A stretch of DNA of 64,000 nucleotides from Cyclobacteriaceae bacterium (GCA_023151255.1 JAKLJG010000004.1:62001-126000), one strand, 5' to 3'; counted from the stretch's first letter, positions 1 through 9,700 are shown. Notes: generated from the letters alone by a model not told the origin. A program made the numbers and translations.

Positions 1-794
1 GAATTATTAAAGAAATGATACTGAAACGTTATATCACCATTTTCTCCTTTGTATAAAAACTGTCCATCTACATTCATCTTTCTACTGAATGAACAGTCTG
101 CTATGAATGCTTGATCAGGCCCCAGACGTTCTGGCCATTTCAATATTCCAAATTCCATTGTAAAGGATGGTGATTGGAAATAGTTTCGGACCTTAAAATT
201 CAGCAGCCCTTCTTTTTCAATTACTAAGAGAGCGCATCGTTTGGGAGATCGCTCAACGTACCTTCTTATTGTAGCGTGAACAGACCCACCGAATTGTTTA
301 GATAGAGCCAAAGGTGATCGAATTGTTAACTCTAATCGACTTGCTTCCTCATCAAACCTATCAAGTTGAAATAATGTACCAGATGCAAAAAAATTTGCTT
401 CGGCCTCAAAAGCAACTTGAGTGTCTGGGTCTAGCGTAGTGTCATCATCTTCATGGTGCTCGAATGTTTTCTGTTGCCACGGCAAGGCGTCATGGCCTAC
501 TTCATGTAACTGCACAAATCTTTGTCGATTTGCGTTTTGGCTCAAATCCAGATACACAACTTTCTCCCTGGTGTCAATAGCACCTCGAAGCTTTCTAAGT
601 GCGCTTTTCAGTGTTTCAGATGCCTTAGCTAGGTGGTTTTTTGGGATGTTACTTAAACAAGTTTCTCGATCAACTTTCAGTTCACAGTATTGCACAATCT
701 TATCCACCGGAGTGGGAAATACACCAAGTGACTTACTTTGTTTAAGAATGTCGAAGGATACATTTTCAATGTCCTTTATCGTTACCTTGTTCAT
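1..794 (-). CDS. ImmA/IrrE-type metallopeptidase, partial (runs off the left edge)
   Basis: Reading leftward from an ATG at 792-794, the frame stays open to base 3, so the C-terminus lies outside the window. A HExxH zinc motif (LHEVGHD, H97, E98, H101) is followed about 35 residues later by EAEANFFAS, the third-ligand region of ImmA/IrrE peptidases. Such peptidases cleave partner XRE repressors to relieve repression. The start lies inside the 3' end of the upstream XRE gene (29-base overlap), so the two are probably co-translated. Inference: the pair senses a stress and controls the divergent ubiquitin-like operon. Family assignment is firm; target and signal are unknown. Confidence 0.88.
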   Translation of the reverse strand, partial: MNKVTIKDIENVSFDILKQSKSLGVFPTPVDKIVQYCELKVDRETCLSNIPKNHLAKASETLKSALRKLRGAIDTREKVVYLDLSQNANRQRFVQLHEVGHDALPWQQKTFEHHEDDDTTLDPDTQVAFEAEANFFASGTLFQLDRFDEEASRLELTIRSPLALSKQFGGSVHATIRRYVERSPKRCALLVIEKEGLLNFKVRNYFQSPSFTMEFGILKWPERLGPDQAFIADCSFSRKMNVDGQFLYKGENGDITFQYHFFNN

Positions 795-1140
795 TCTTCT
801 TTTTAAATCTCAAGTATTTTAAATAACCCGCTAACTCGGATTCTTCTTCAGGAGTTAATCCTTCGGAAGACAGCGCAAATCCCGCTAATGTTTTTGGCCC
901 AGCTTGACCTTCCTTCTTCTCAACAATTCCTGCTTCACCAAGAAGAAATTCAAAAGCAATCCTGTACTGTTCGGCTAGCTTGTACAGAATGTTCGCTGAT
1001 GGCTTTTTGATCTTATTATTTTCAAGTTGACTTAAGTATGCGTTGGAAATTCCGGTTATCTCTTCTACCTGTCTTAGTGTTAGTCCCTGTGTTTCCCTAG
1101 CATCCTTTAGTTTTTCACCTAATGATTTCTGGGTTTCCAT
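766..1140 (-). CDS. XRE-family HTH repressor paired with ImmA/IrrE
   Basis: A 124-residue protein with an N-terminal helix-turn-helix (about residues 8-65: LKDARETQGLTLRQVEEITG and YLSQLENNK), the classical Cro/C1 pattern. The ATG at 1140 is chosen because the domain begins at once; an upstream in-frame extension to 1209 adds residues unlike the family and crosses the operator region. The charged, Lys-rich C-terminal tail may be the peptidase target. It is transcribed divergently from the operon at 1293, with repeated CTAAGT/ACTTAG sites between them. Likely role: autorepressor and repressor of the Ubl operon (inference). Confidence 0.9.
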   Translation of the reverse strand: METQKSLGEKLKDARETQGLTLRQVEEITGISNAYLSQLENNKIKKPSANILYKLAEQYRIAFEFLLGEAGIVEKKEGQAGPKTLAGFALSSEGLTPEEESELAGYLKYLRFKKKNEQGNDKGH

Positions 1141-1196
1141 ATATATGGTGGTTAATTTTTTCCGCCTGATTCCGCCTGCAAAGATACCCACCCATT

Positions 1197-1273
1197 CTAA
1201 GTAAAGCAAGCATTGCTAATTATAAATCTAAGTATAATTTTTCTTGCTAAGTGATTGCTTGATATACTTAGCA
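1197..1273. promoter_or_regulatory. Operator cluster between the XRE gene and the Ubl operon
   Basis: Four copies of the hexamer CTAAGT or its complement occur at 1197-1202, 1228-1233, 1247-1252 and 1266-1271. The last two form a perfect inverted repeat, TGCTAAGT (1245-1252) and ACTTAGCA (1266-1273). This is the expected layout for a dimeric XRE repressor. The binding protein is inferred from position, not shown. Confidence 0.6.
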
Positions 1274-1285
1274 TTGCTATATTTG
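1255..1285 (+). promoter_or_regulatory. Bacteroidota-type promoter of the Ubl operon
   Basis: TATATTTG at 1278-1285 fits the Bacteroidota -7 consensus TAnnTTTG. TTG at 1255-1257 is 20 bases upstream, within the usual spacing of the -33 element. The right arm of the operator lies between the two boxes, so a bound repressor would block polymerase. Transcription would begin within a few bases of the ATG at 1293, giving a nearly leaderless message. Confidence 0.55.
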
Positions 1286-1292
1286 AGCCGTT

Positions 1293-1799
1293 ATGAAAAA
1301 AGATAAACAAATCTACGTACACGGTGAAGGCCTCAAGGAGACCAAATTCATCGAAATTGACTCAGAAACAAAGATTTCTGAGATTATTAAGGAGTTTGAG
1401 GCAATCACCGGAGTTGCTTCAACTAAGGATGCCCCGGTAGAATGTTACGCGGATGATGATGACAACCCGTTAGACAGGTCATCAACTGCGGGTTCGAAAA
1501 AGATCGACAAGAGGTCGCACGTCCACTGCCACCGATGCAGGAAAGTAGAGGTAACTGTTACCTATAATGGTCGCGAAGAGAAATTCAGCTTCCCGCCACA
1601 AACCAAAGCCGAGAAGGTTTTTAAAAAGGCGATCAAGGAGTTCAAGATATCAGACTCTGATGCGAGCAATCTTGTCCTTCGTTCAGGCAATGGACAAGGG
1701 GAGATTCTTCAGGACGATGACCATATCGGTTCATTCGTGAATTATCCGGCTTGTCACCTCTCTCTTTACTTAACGCCAAAGAAACAAGTACAGGGATGA
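1293..1799 (+). CDS. Tandem ubiquitin-like protein (multiubiquitin family)
   Basis: A 168-residue protein with two consecutive ubiquitin-like beta-grasp units, about residues 4-75 and 84-165. Each has the strand-strand-helix pattern (KISEIIKEFEAITG and AEKVFKKAIKEFKI are the helices). The chain stops directly after a Gly (KKQVQG), so the terminal carboxyl needs no processing before activation. A Cys/His-rich stretch, HVHCHRC (76-82), joins the units. It is followed by E2, JAB and E1-like genes with 4-base or longer overlaps, the arrangement predicted for bacterial polyubiquitin-like conjugation operons. Inferred role: the modifier attached to targets. The multiubiquitin assignment rests on pattern and context. 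Confidence 0.85.
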   Translation: MKKDKQIYVHGEGLKETKFIEIDSETKISEIIKEFEAITGVASTKDAPVECYADDDDNPLDRSSTAGSKKIDKRSHVHCHRCRKVEVTVTYNGREEKFSFPPQTKAEKVFKKAIKEFKISDSDASNLVLRSGNGQGEILQDDDHIGSFVNYPACHLSLYLTPKKQVQG

Positions 1800-2269
1800 G
1801 TGTCGATAAGGGGATGTTCAAAAAACATGTGAGTGAAGCTCCGTTCCAAAATGGTGTTGACCAAGGCCGCTGGGAAATCCTGTCTAACGAGGATTTCCCG
1901 GAATGGCCAAAGGTCATCATCAGGATAAGAGCAAGGGCCAAAAAGGACAACCCAGATTTTTTCTCTTTTCGATTTGATCTCAACGACTATCCATCGACAC
2001 CTCCCACATGCTGTATTTGGGATGAGGAGAAGAAAGCAATACTGGAAGATTCTAAATGGCCCAAAGGGTCAACCTATGTTTCAAAAGTCTTTAATCCAGG
2101 ATGGAAGAAGGAGGCACTTTATTGTCCTTGTGACCGAATAGCAATAGCCGGTCACGACAATTGGAAGACTGACCACCCAGACTACTATTGGAAATCTGAT
2201 TTCACAATAGTTAAGTATCTCCTATTCATTTATGATCTTTTAAACTCAGATGATTATGCCAACAGTTAA
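1796..2269 (+). CDS. Prokaryotic E2 (ubiquitin-conjugating)-like protein
   Basis: A 157-residue protein. The start at 1796 forms an ATGA overlap with the Ubl stop; an alternative ATG at 1751 would overlap far more. The E2 core is recognisable: YPSTPP (65-70), where E2 proteins have YPxxPP, then an LYCPCDR segment with C110 and C112, then GHDNW and a C-terminal helix. C110 or C112 is the probable thioester cysteine. It would take the activated Ubl from the E1 encoded two genes downstream and pass it to a target or to itself. No separate E3 is seen. Confidence 0.82.
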   Translation: MSVDKGMFKKHVSEAPFQNGVDQGRWEILSNEDFPEWPKVIIRIRARAKKDNPDFFSFRFDLNDYPSTPPTCCIWDEEKKAILEDSKWPKGSTYVSKVFNPGWKKEALYCPCDRIAIAGHDNWKTDHPDYYWKSDFTIVKYLLFIYDLLNSDDYANS

Positions 2270-2729
2270 GGAGTTAATAATAGTGGATTCAGTGTGGGAG
2301 GAATTGATCCACGATCTGCGGAAAAGAGGAGATGGCGAGCGCGAGAGCGGTGCATTTCTTCTTGGAAAAGTTGGCGGAAATCTGATATCCGAATATGTAT
2401 GCTATGACGACCTTGATCCCAACTGTTTGGATCATGGAATAATCACGTTTGATGGGAGTGGCTACGTTCCTCTATGGCAATTGTGTAAAGAGAAGGGGCT
2501 AACTGTTCTTGCGGATGTCCATACTCATCCCGGTGAGTGGGTGGGTCAAAGTAGGTCAGATTCAAATCATCCAATGATCGCACAATCAGGACATATCGCA
2601 CTTATTCTTCCTGAATATGCTCAGGCTAAAAATTTGACCCTTATGGATGCTGGTATCTATGAGTATAAAGGTGACAAGAAATGGAAAACAATAAAACCTA
2701 AAGGAGGACGGGTGAGACTTTCAAAATGA
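2250..2729 (+). CDS. JAB/JAMM-domain isopeptidase (deubiquitinase-like)
   Basis: A 159-residue protein with the complete JAMM zinc-peptidase signature: Glu in GERESGAF (E32), then HTHP (H91, H93), S101 and D104 in the H-x-H-x7-S-x2-D spacing. Such enzymes remove ubiquitin-like modifiers or trim their C-termini. Because the Ubl already ends in Gly, removal from targets is the likelier job. The ATG at 2250 overlaps the E2 stop by 20 bases; an ATG at 2256 is equally possible. Its stop overlaps the E1 start (ATGA). Confidence 0.9.
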   Translation: MIMPTVKELIIVDSVWEELIHDLRKRGDGERESGAFLLGKVGGNLISEYVCYDDLDPNCLDHGIITFDGSGYVPLWQLCKEKGLTVLADVHTHPGEWVGQSRSDSNHPMIAQSGHIALILPEYAQAKNLTLMDAGIYEYKGDKKWKTIKPKGGRVRLSK

Positions 2730-4111
2730 ATACGAATTTAACGGAAGATAATCTTAACCGCCTTGCGTTGGGTATCATTGAAAAAAATAAATGCTCATAT
2801 CAGGAGGCTTTGAAAATCTTGGGGTCGCTCAAATTATATGTAAGGTGCGGAGAAGCAATCCGAAAGTCAGGAAGCCTGCAAGCTGCACTGCTTACCATTG
2901 TGAATACAGGGAAGCGAGCTTTTTTGGGTGGTGTAAATGTTGCCATGCCCAATAGTGTGGCTTTAAAATTACAGTGGCCATTTTCCGCTGACTTAAACAC
3001 AGCAGTAACAAATCTCGGAGCTACCGTTATTCCGGAAGCAGAAATTGGAAAGAATTTCTCAATCCATCTGGGTTTATCAGCATCAATCGATGATAACTCA
3101 ATTGAAGTAGTTTGCAACGGTTGGAGTGGAGGTATATCAAATGGAATTGACCGGATAAATTTAAATCAAGATGTTGACTTCGCACTGGGCGGAATTTTAG
3201 GAGGTGCTATTGCCGTCTCTGCCGTTTTCATGAAGCTGACTAATATCAATCCATCATCGTGTGATCATTCGAATGGGGTATCATTGTGGCGGCCAGACCT
3301 GAGTTGGACATCAGTGGAAGCACAAGGGCCGAAGCTTAAATATCTACCAAAAAGAGTTTGGCTTCTTGGTCTTGGTCACCTCGGACAAGCATACGCTTGG
3401 ACTCTTAGCATGCTGCCGTACGCTAAGCCAGAAGATTTCAATCTGCTTCTTCAAGACTTTGATCGAATAACAGATGGAAATTATTCTGCCGGGCTGCTAA
3501 CCGATAAACAAAATTTTACACCTCGGAAAACAAGACATTGTGCGAATTGGCTTGAGACCTCTGGTTTTGTGGCCACGATTACTGAACGTAAATATGATTC
3601 AAGCACAATACGAACTGACGAAGAACCATATCTTGCTCTGTGCGGCTTTGACAATGCCAAATCGAGATTACCGCTTGAAGGAAGTGGTTTTGATCTTGTT
3701 GTGGAATCGGCCATCGGCAGTGACGTGTCTGATTTTGACTCCATCATTACGCACACTTTTCCGGGTGCGAATAAAAAGCCATCGGATATCTGGAAAGATG
3801 AAACTGAGAACAACATAAGTGAGGCATTAATCGATGCTATGCAAAAGGAGGTGAAAAAAGAAGAATGTGGTGTTCTTGTAACTAACCTTGCTAACAAAGC
3901 AATGTCTGCTTCCTTTGTCGGAGCGGTTGCATCTGCGTTGGTAGTCAGTGAAGTATTAAGAGCCCTTCATGGTGGAATAAGATTTGAATCAATTGTAGTT
4001 CGACTTAGAAGTCTCAAAAATATACGGACATCTGCTATTGGCGAATATTCAACAGAATTGGGAAGGAATGGATTTACCATGGCCGCTCCGGTTGAACAAG
4101 TGCGACAATAA
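2726..4111 (+). CDS. E1/ThiF-like adenylyltransferase
   Basis: A 461-residue protein. The C-terminal half is a ThiF/E1 Rossmann domain: nucleotide loop GLGHLG (215-220), acidic ribose-binding segment LLLQDFDRI (D244/D246), then N252, R267 and R270 in the usual positions of the ATP site, and a conserved distal helix (residues 384-415). C306 (ALCGFDN) and C381 (EECGV) are candidate thioester cysteines. The N-terminal 200 residues form a poorly recognised domain that may bind the Ubl or E2. Expected reaction: ATP-dependent adenylation of the Ubl C-terminal Gly and transfer to the E2. The start overlaps the JAB stop by four bases. Confidence 0.85.
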   Translation: MNTNLTEDNLNRLALGIIEKNKCSYQEALKILGSLKLYVRCGEAIRKSGSLQAALLTIVNTGKRAFLGGVNVAMPNSVALKLQWPFSADLNTAVTNLGATVIPEAEIGKNFSIHLGLSASIDDNSIEVVCNGWSGGISNGIDRINLNQDVDFALGGILGGAIAVSAVFMKLTNINPSSCDHSNGVSLWRPDLSWTSVEAQGPKLKYLPKRVWLLGLGHLGQAYAWTLSMLPYAKPEDFNLLLQDFDRITDGNYSAGLLTDKQNFTPRKTRHCANWLETSGFVATITERKYDSSTIRTDEEPYLALCGFDNAKSRLPLEGSGFDLVVESAIGSDVSDFDSIITHTFPGANKKPSDIWKDETENNISEALIDAMQKEVKKEECGVLVTNLANKAMSASFVGAVASALVVSEVLRALHGGIRFESIVVRLRSLKNIRTSAIGEYSTELGRNGFTMAAPVEQVRQ

Positions 4112-4141
4112 ACCTAAATTGGTAAACCAAACCTAAATCAA

Positions 4142-5197
4142 ATGAAGGATAACGCAGCGCATAATCTACTTGGCCTAACTCTCAAATCAGGATGGAAGGT
4201 GGTCGAAAAAATTACTAAGACGGCTAATTCAACAGGTTCCTTTTTTTCCGTTTGCTATAAGGTTGAGAAAGATGGTGAGTTGTGTTTCCTGAAGGCTTTT
4301 GATTTTAACAGATTTTTGGGCCTTTCAAAAATGGAAGACCCAACGCGTTCAGTGGTTGATATAATCAGTGAAATGACGAGTGCTTATAAATATGAACGAG
4401 ACCTGTCAAACCACTGTAAGAACCAGCATGTTACTAAGATCGCTTTTGTAAGAGAGGCCAGCGAGGAACACGTAGAAGGTTTCACATATTCGTTCGTTCC
4501 GTATTTAATTTTTGATCTTGCTGATGGTGATGTTCGAATGCAGTTGGCTTTCTCTGACCAACTGGACTTTGCTTGGAAACTTGGCTCACTACACGACATC
4601 GCTGTGGGGCTTAGACAATTGCATCAGATCGAGGTCTCACATCAGGACATAAAACCTTCCAATATTTTGTTGTTCAATCGTAAATCAAAACTTGGTGATA
4701 TCGGAAGGTCCCTTTGCAAAACTTTGAATAGTCCATACAGCGACTATACATTCACTGGTGATGCTAACTATGCTCCGCCCGAAATCATGTACGCCTATTA
4801 CGAAAATGATTGGCATAAACGAGTTTTTGCAACTGACTGTTACCTACTTGGAAGTATGGTTGTATTCTACTTTAGCGGAATTAGCATGTCTGCATTATTG
4901 ATGAAAAATCTTGAACCAAATTTTCGACCTGAAAGTTGGCAAGGTGACTTCGCACAAATAAAACCGTATTTAGCTGACGCATTCTCTAAAGCCTTATCTG
5001 AATTTGGTCAATGTATAGAGAATGAGTTTTTCAGATCAGAACTCACGCAAACAATTGAATACCTCTGCTTTCCATTCCCAGAGAAAAGAGGCCATCCAAT
5101 TGACATTTCACAAAGAGGCAACGGATATAGCCTAGAACGGTTTGTCTCAAAATTTGATTTGCTCTTCAGAAGAGCAGAACTTAATATAATGAAATAA
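4142..5197 (+). CDS. Ser/Thr protein kinase in the Ubl operon
   Basis: A 351-residue eukaryotic-type kinase domain with no membrane segment. Seen: the ATP-site Lys in CFLKAF (K51), the catalytic loop HQDIKPSN (167-174; D169, K171, N174), a metal-binding DIG (186-188) in place of DFG, and PPE (212-214) in place of APE. The Gly-rich loop is weak (TANSTGSFFSV). All three catalytic residues are present, so activity is plausible. It begins 30 bases after the E1 gene with no terminator between and ends one base before the next start. A kinase in a Ubl-conjugation operon is unusual; it could mark targets, regulate the E1/E2, or act as an effector (inference). Confidence 0.82.
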   Translation: MKDNAAHNLLGLTLKSGWKVVEKITKTANSTGSFFSVCYKVEKDGELCFLKAFDFNRFLGLSKMEDPTRSVVDIISEMTSAYKYERDLSNHCKNQHVTKIAFVREASEEHVEGFTYSFVPYLIFDLADGDVRMQLAFSDQLDFAWKLGSLHDIAVGLRQLHQIEVSHQDIKPSNILLFNRKSKLGDIGRSLCKTLNSPYSDYTFTGDANYAPPEIMYAYYENDWHKRVFATDCYLLGSMVVFYFSGISMSALLMKNLEPNFRPESWQGDFAQIKPYLADAFSKALSEFGQCIENEFFRSELTQTIEYLCFPFPEKRGHPIDISQRGNGYSLERFVSKFDLLFRRAELNIMK

Positions 5198-5198
5198 C

Positions 5199-6758
5199 GT
5201 GGCAAATATTTTTGAAAATAAGGATCGAAGAGTCATTCCAAACTGGCGCAGTTTCAAGAAAACTGCGGTGTTGGGTGAGCTTGATAATAATATTGGCCGC
5301 GTCAACAAACAGCCAATCCGGAGCCTCATATCTATTGATGAATACATTGAAGATTGGTCCCATAATAAAACAATTCCTCATGCCGGAGACTTACTGAGTT
5401 CTGCAATAGTGAATGGTATAGCCAATAACGAACATGTATTGGAGGCAGCTCAGTATATTCTTGGTAACAGCGCTAGTTCAACATTGCCGCAGATATCGCT
5501 GGCAAAAAGATTTGTAACCAGCAATGACAAACTATTAACCGACAAACTAGAAAACATAACTATCAGTGAATTTGCAAGTTTGGTTGATCCAAAACTGATA
5601 TGGAATAAAATTAAAGAAATAAAGGCTGCTATCATTGGATTCCCATATAATCCCATTTTCTATGTGGAATTGGCAAGAAATTATTCAATAGTAGGGCAAG
5701 AAAAAAAAGCTCTACGTGCAATGCATATCGCTTTAAATTTATCACCAGACAATCGATTCATACTCCGGTGTGGGTCCCGGCTCTTTGCACACTATGATGA
5801 AATTGGTATCGCTCATGATATCTTGCGTAAAACTTCACTTGCCGGTATAGACCCTTGGATTACATCTGCGGAGATTTCGCTAGCGACTTTAAGAGGACGG
5901 TCGTCAAGGTTTTTGAAAAAAGGGTTTGAAATGATTGACTCAAACAACTTTTCATCCTCTAACATTACGGAACTTGCAAGCGCCATCGGCACAGTAGAAC
6001 TCATTGATGGCAGTCTTAAGAAAAGCAAGCAATTCTTTAAGAAGTCTTTATTGGCTCCTAACGACAATTCACTTGCCCAAATCGAATGGGCTTCATCCAA
6101 GGAGCCGTCATTGAGAATTGACATCAATGAATTTCACGTAAAGCATAATTTTGAGGCTCAAGCTCTTGAGAATTTTCATAGTAATCATTTAACTGAATGT
6201 ATTGATAATACTTTCAGATGGTTTTTGGATATGCCTTTTTCCAAAAGGCCTGTAATGCTGGGAGCCCACATTGCGAACTCTTTCTTAAATGATCAAGAAA
6301 CGTCTCGTGGCTTTCTCAAAGCAGGGTTAATTTCTCATCCAAATGATCCTCAAATAATCAACAACCTAGTTTATTCGCTGGCTCTTGAAAACAAAATAGA
6401 GGAGGCAATGAAATTTATGAATCTCCTTACCGATAACCCAACGGGTGCTGCTGACATAACAAAAATTTGTCTAAAGGCAACAAGAGGGTTACTTTGTTTT
6501 CGTAGTGGTGTCCCTGAAATAGGAAGAAGCTTATACCTAGAAGCAATCGAAAAAGCGAAGGACATTAAAAATCAGTATTACAATTGGCTTGCAATATTGA
6601 ACTATGCCAGAGAAGAAATTCTTGTAAAATCAAATGAAATAGAAACTATTATGGAAACAGTTGCTCGTATTCCGGACAATACCTCGGCTGGAGATGTGAA
6701 TAAACTTAAGAAAGAAGTGGTGGAGCTTCATGCCAAGTCCAAAGTAGCGGTGAGTTAA
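5199..6758 (+). CDS. Helical (TPR-like) repeat protein, last gene of the Ubl operon
   Basis: A 519-residue soluble protein of alternating amphipathic helices. TPR-like units are seen around residues 150-220 (NPIFYVELARNYS followed by ALRAMHIALNLSPDN) and 375-410 (NDPQIINNLVYSLALE). There is no signal peptide or catalytic motif. A GTG start at 5199 is one base from the kinase stop; no better ATG precedes the conserved-looking N-terminus. The stop overlaps by four bases the stop of the convergent methylase-helicase gene, marking the operon end. Probable role: scaffold or substrate recruitment for the kinase/Ubl enzymes (inference). Not recognised as a named family. Confidence 0.7.
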   Translation: MANIFENKDRRVIPNWRSFKKTAVLGELDNNIGRVNKQPIRSLISIDEYIEDWSHNKTIPHAGDLLSSAIVNGIANNEHVLEAAQYILGNSASSTLPQISLAKRFVTSNDKLLTDKLENITISEFASLVDPKLIWNKIKEIKAAIIGFPYNPIFYVELARNYSIVGQEKKALRAMHIALNLSPDNRFILRCGSRLFAHYDEIGIAHDILRKTSLAGIDPWITSAEISLATLRGRSSRFLKKGFEMIDSNNFSSSNITELASAIGTVELIDGSLKKSKQFFKKSLLAPNDNSLAQIEWASSKEPSLRIDINEFHVKHNFEAQALENFHSNHLTECIDNTFRWFLDMPFSKRPVMLGAHIANSFLNDQETSRGFLKAGLISHPNDPQIINNLVYSLALENKIEEAMKFMNLLTDNPTGAADITKICLKATRGLLCFRSGVPEIGRSLYLEAIEKAKDIKNQYYNWLAILNYAREEILVKSNEIETIMETVARIPDNTSAGDVNKLKKEVVELHAKSKVAVS

Positions 6759-9700
6759 ATTCTGATTTTTCGCTTCGGCCTCATAAAAGTCTTTTCAGAT
6801 TCAGGTGCACCATCTTCGACAACTGAAGGACTTAGCTCTGGCTCCCGCGAAAAGGCCTTCTCCAATCTCGCAGTGAGCTGGTCAATCTGATGTTTCAAAT
6901 CCTGGATGAGGGATTTCTCCTTGAAGTCAAGCGTTAGTTCGTGCTTGTACGTATCGATCTTTTTTTGAAAGGTTTGGATCGATTCTTTGGTGTTGTCGAT
7001 CACTTTTGGAATCCGTTTGATGGAGTCTGTCATGTAACGACCTGCCAGGGCAGGATTCTCATTGAGCTTTCCATCGGCATAATTGTAGATCATCCCGGAT
7101 GGACCGGAAACGTAGACTTTCGACAGAACCGGATTGTAAAGGAGTTTGAAATCCAACAGCCCCGCTATTTCCGTTTCCTTGGCAACTCCTTTCTGTCTTA
7201 ACTGCGCAATAGTTGCATGTAATTGCTCACCGGCCACTTTTTTATCTTCAATTTCTTTTCCACCAATAAGTACTGGTACCTTTTCAATATCGATGGATTT
7301 AATCGGTTTCCAGTCGGACTCCAGTTTCATCCATGCGGACTCTTTATGTTTTAGGTCGCGAGTGTTCATATCAACGTAGAACGATGCTTCCGATTTTCGC
7401 TTCAGAAAGACCTGGTAGCTGCGCTCAAGGTCGTATAGTTTCTTTTCCAGCTTCACCTTCTCCAGCAGATCAGTATTGCCACTGAGAAGGGCAACGTATT
7501 CTCCGAAGTTCATACCACCCTCCTGATCGAGCGCACCTTCATCGATCTTACGCTGGTCGATAGAACTGTTCTTAATCTGGCTGATGAATTTCTGCTTGTT
7601 GGAAAGTATGTTGAACTGGTAGGCATCCAGTGTACGATTGACAGCATAGACATAGTTCCGGACCGTATTTTCCCGAAACTCCTTCGCTGTCCTGTTGCCC
7701 TGTCTACCACCACGACCAACGCGTTGTTCAAAATCACTCGGCCGCCAGGGAATGTCGAGATGGTGCATAGCGATCACTCTTTCCTGCACGTTAACACCTG
7801 TACCCAATTTCTTAGTGCTGCCGATCAGCACCCGTACATTGCCGTTGTTGACATCTTTGAATAACTTTTCCTTTTTGGTTTTGGAGTCATGATCGTGAAT
7901 GAACTGAATATCCTCCGGTCGTAGGCCGTGCTGTTCCACCAGTACGCGTTTGATTTCAGCATACAAGTTAAAACCGCTCCCATCCGGTGTGCCAATGTCG
8001 CTAAAGATGAGTTGTGTTCCCTTGTAACGCTCGCTATCCTTGTATTCTGAAGCAACCGTTTCGCACATCTTTGCCATTTTCCCATCAGGCTCGAAAGCAT
8101 ATTTGAGTGGATCGATCAGGCGCATATCAATGCTCATCTTGCGGGCCAGGTTGGTGGCAATGAGCATAAACGCATTCTTTTCATTTTCACCTAATATAAG
8201 ATCAACGTAGACGGGATTTTTTGTCTTGGTAAAATTGATGAGCTTTTGTGTGTACTCTTGCTGGTCTTCAGTGGGATCAATATTAACCACGATATTTTCA
8301 ACACGTGGCTTTTCGATCTTCAGATTACCATCGGTTATGACGTGTGTTATTTCTGCATAAAACCTCGCCAACTCCGGAACTTTAATGAATTCCCGGTAGC
8401 GCTCCTTCAACTTTAATTCGTTCGTCACGGTGAATTCATAAGTGGAGCTTTTCCTGGCATACATCTTTGCCCACGCATCAAATGAATTGATGCTCAGCTC
8501 GTTTAATTTATCCGGTCGTAAATATTTGAAGAGCAGATACAATTCAACAAGACTGTTGCTGATCGTAGTACCTGACAAGAACGTGGCGCCTTTGTCTCCG
8601 CCTTTTTTCTCCTGGATGGTACGGATCGCCAGTTCAAGATTAAGTGCCCGTTGACTGCCGGTAGGATCGCCTAACCCTGCAACTTGCTGATGGCGAGTAG
8701 TGAAGTGAAGATTCTTAAACGCCTGGCTCTCATCGACAAAAATGTGATCGAAGCCCATCTTTTCGAAGTCCAGTATGTTCTCATCCCGGCTGATCGCTGC
8801 ATTGGCGATCTCAAGCCTCACTTTTAAATTTTGCTTTCGCCCCTCAAGTCCTTTCAATACTCGTTTCGACAATGAACGATCTTCCGATACTGCTTTCAGA
8901 TCATCTTCAAGGTTTTTCAACTCCTGTTCCAGTATTTCTTTCTTCACGCGCGGTGACTGGGGGATTGCCTGAAACATTTCGTGGGTCATGATCACGGCAT
9001 CCCAGTCGTTAGAGGCAATGCTGGCGAAGAGCCGCTGCCGTTTCTGTTTTGTGAAATCCTTCTGAGGGTCAGGCGCAAGGACTTTGGCTGAAGGATAGGC
9101 TTTTAGGAAATCTTTAGCTACATCGATTACATTAGACCTCATGCAAATGATCATCGGCTTTTGTGCAATGCCGAGCCTGCGCATTTCCATTGCGGCCGCG
9201 ACCATGACCAATGTTTTCCCGGCACCGACCTTGTGGTCAACAATGCCGCCATCCTGCTGTAGCAGCATCCAGATGGCATCTTTCTGATGCGCGCGCAGCG
9301 CAAAGTGTTTCAGTCCGGTCAGTTGGAGGTGTGAGCCGTCATAGTTACGCCTTACTGCGTTATTGATGTTCCGGTTGTACAGTTCTTCAATACGGCCTGC
9401 AATGTCCTGTCGTGTACTTAAGAAATTCTCAAACTCATCCTTCACCTCTTTGATCTTCATTTCCACGTTCTTAATTCCATCCTGATCGGGTTTGTATTGT
9501 GGAGGATTGGTTCCGTCAATTCTGATCTGAAGGTAAGGCTGGGTATCAGCCATGGCATACTCCATGATCTTGCTGCCGGAAATCCTCCCGTTATGGATGG
9601 TGGCTGCGTACGTGATGCTCTCTTCGTTGCTGTACCTTGATACATTCACAAGATATTGATCTGCTGATTCCAAATATTTGAGTTGCGTTTTCTCTTTGAA

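Noticed and set aside
421-822. Open frame of 133 residues on the plus strand
   Set aside because: It is the complement of the ImmA/IrrE gene, whose HExxH and ligand motifs are on the minus strand.
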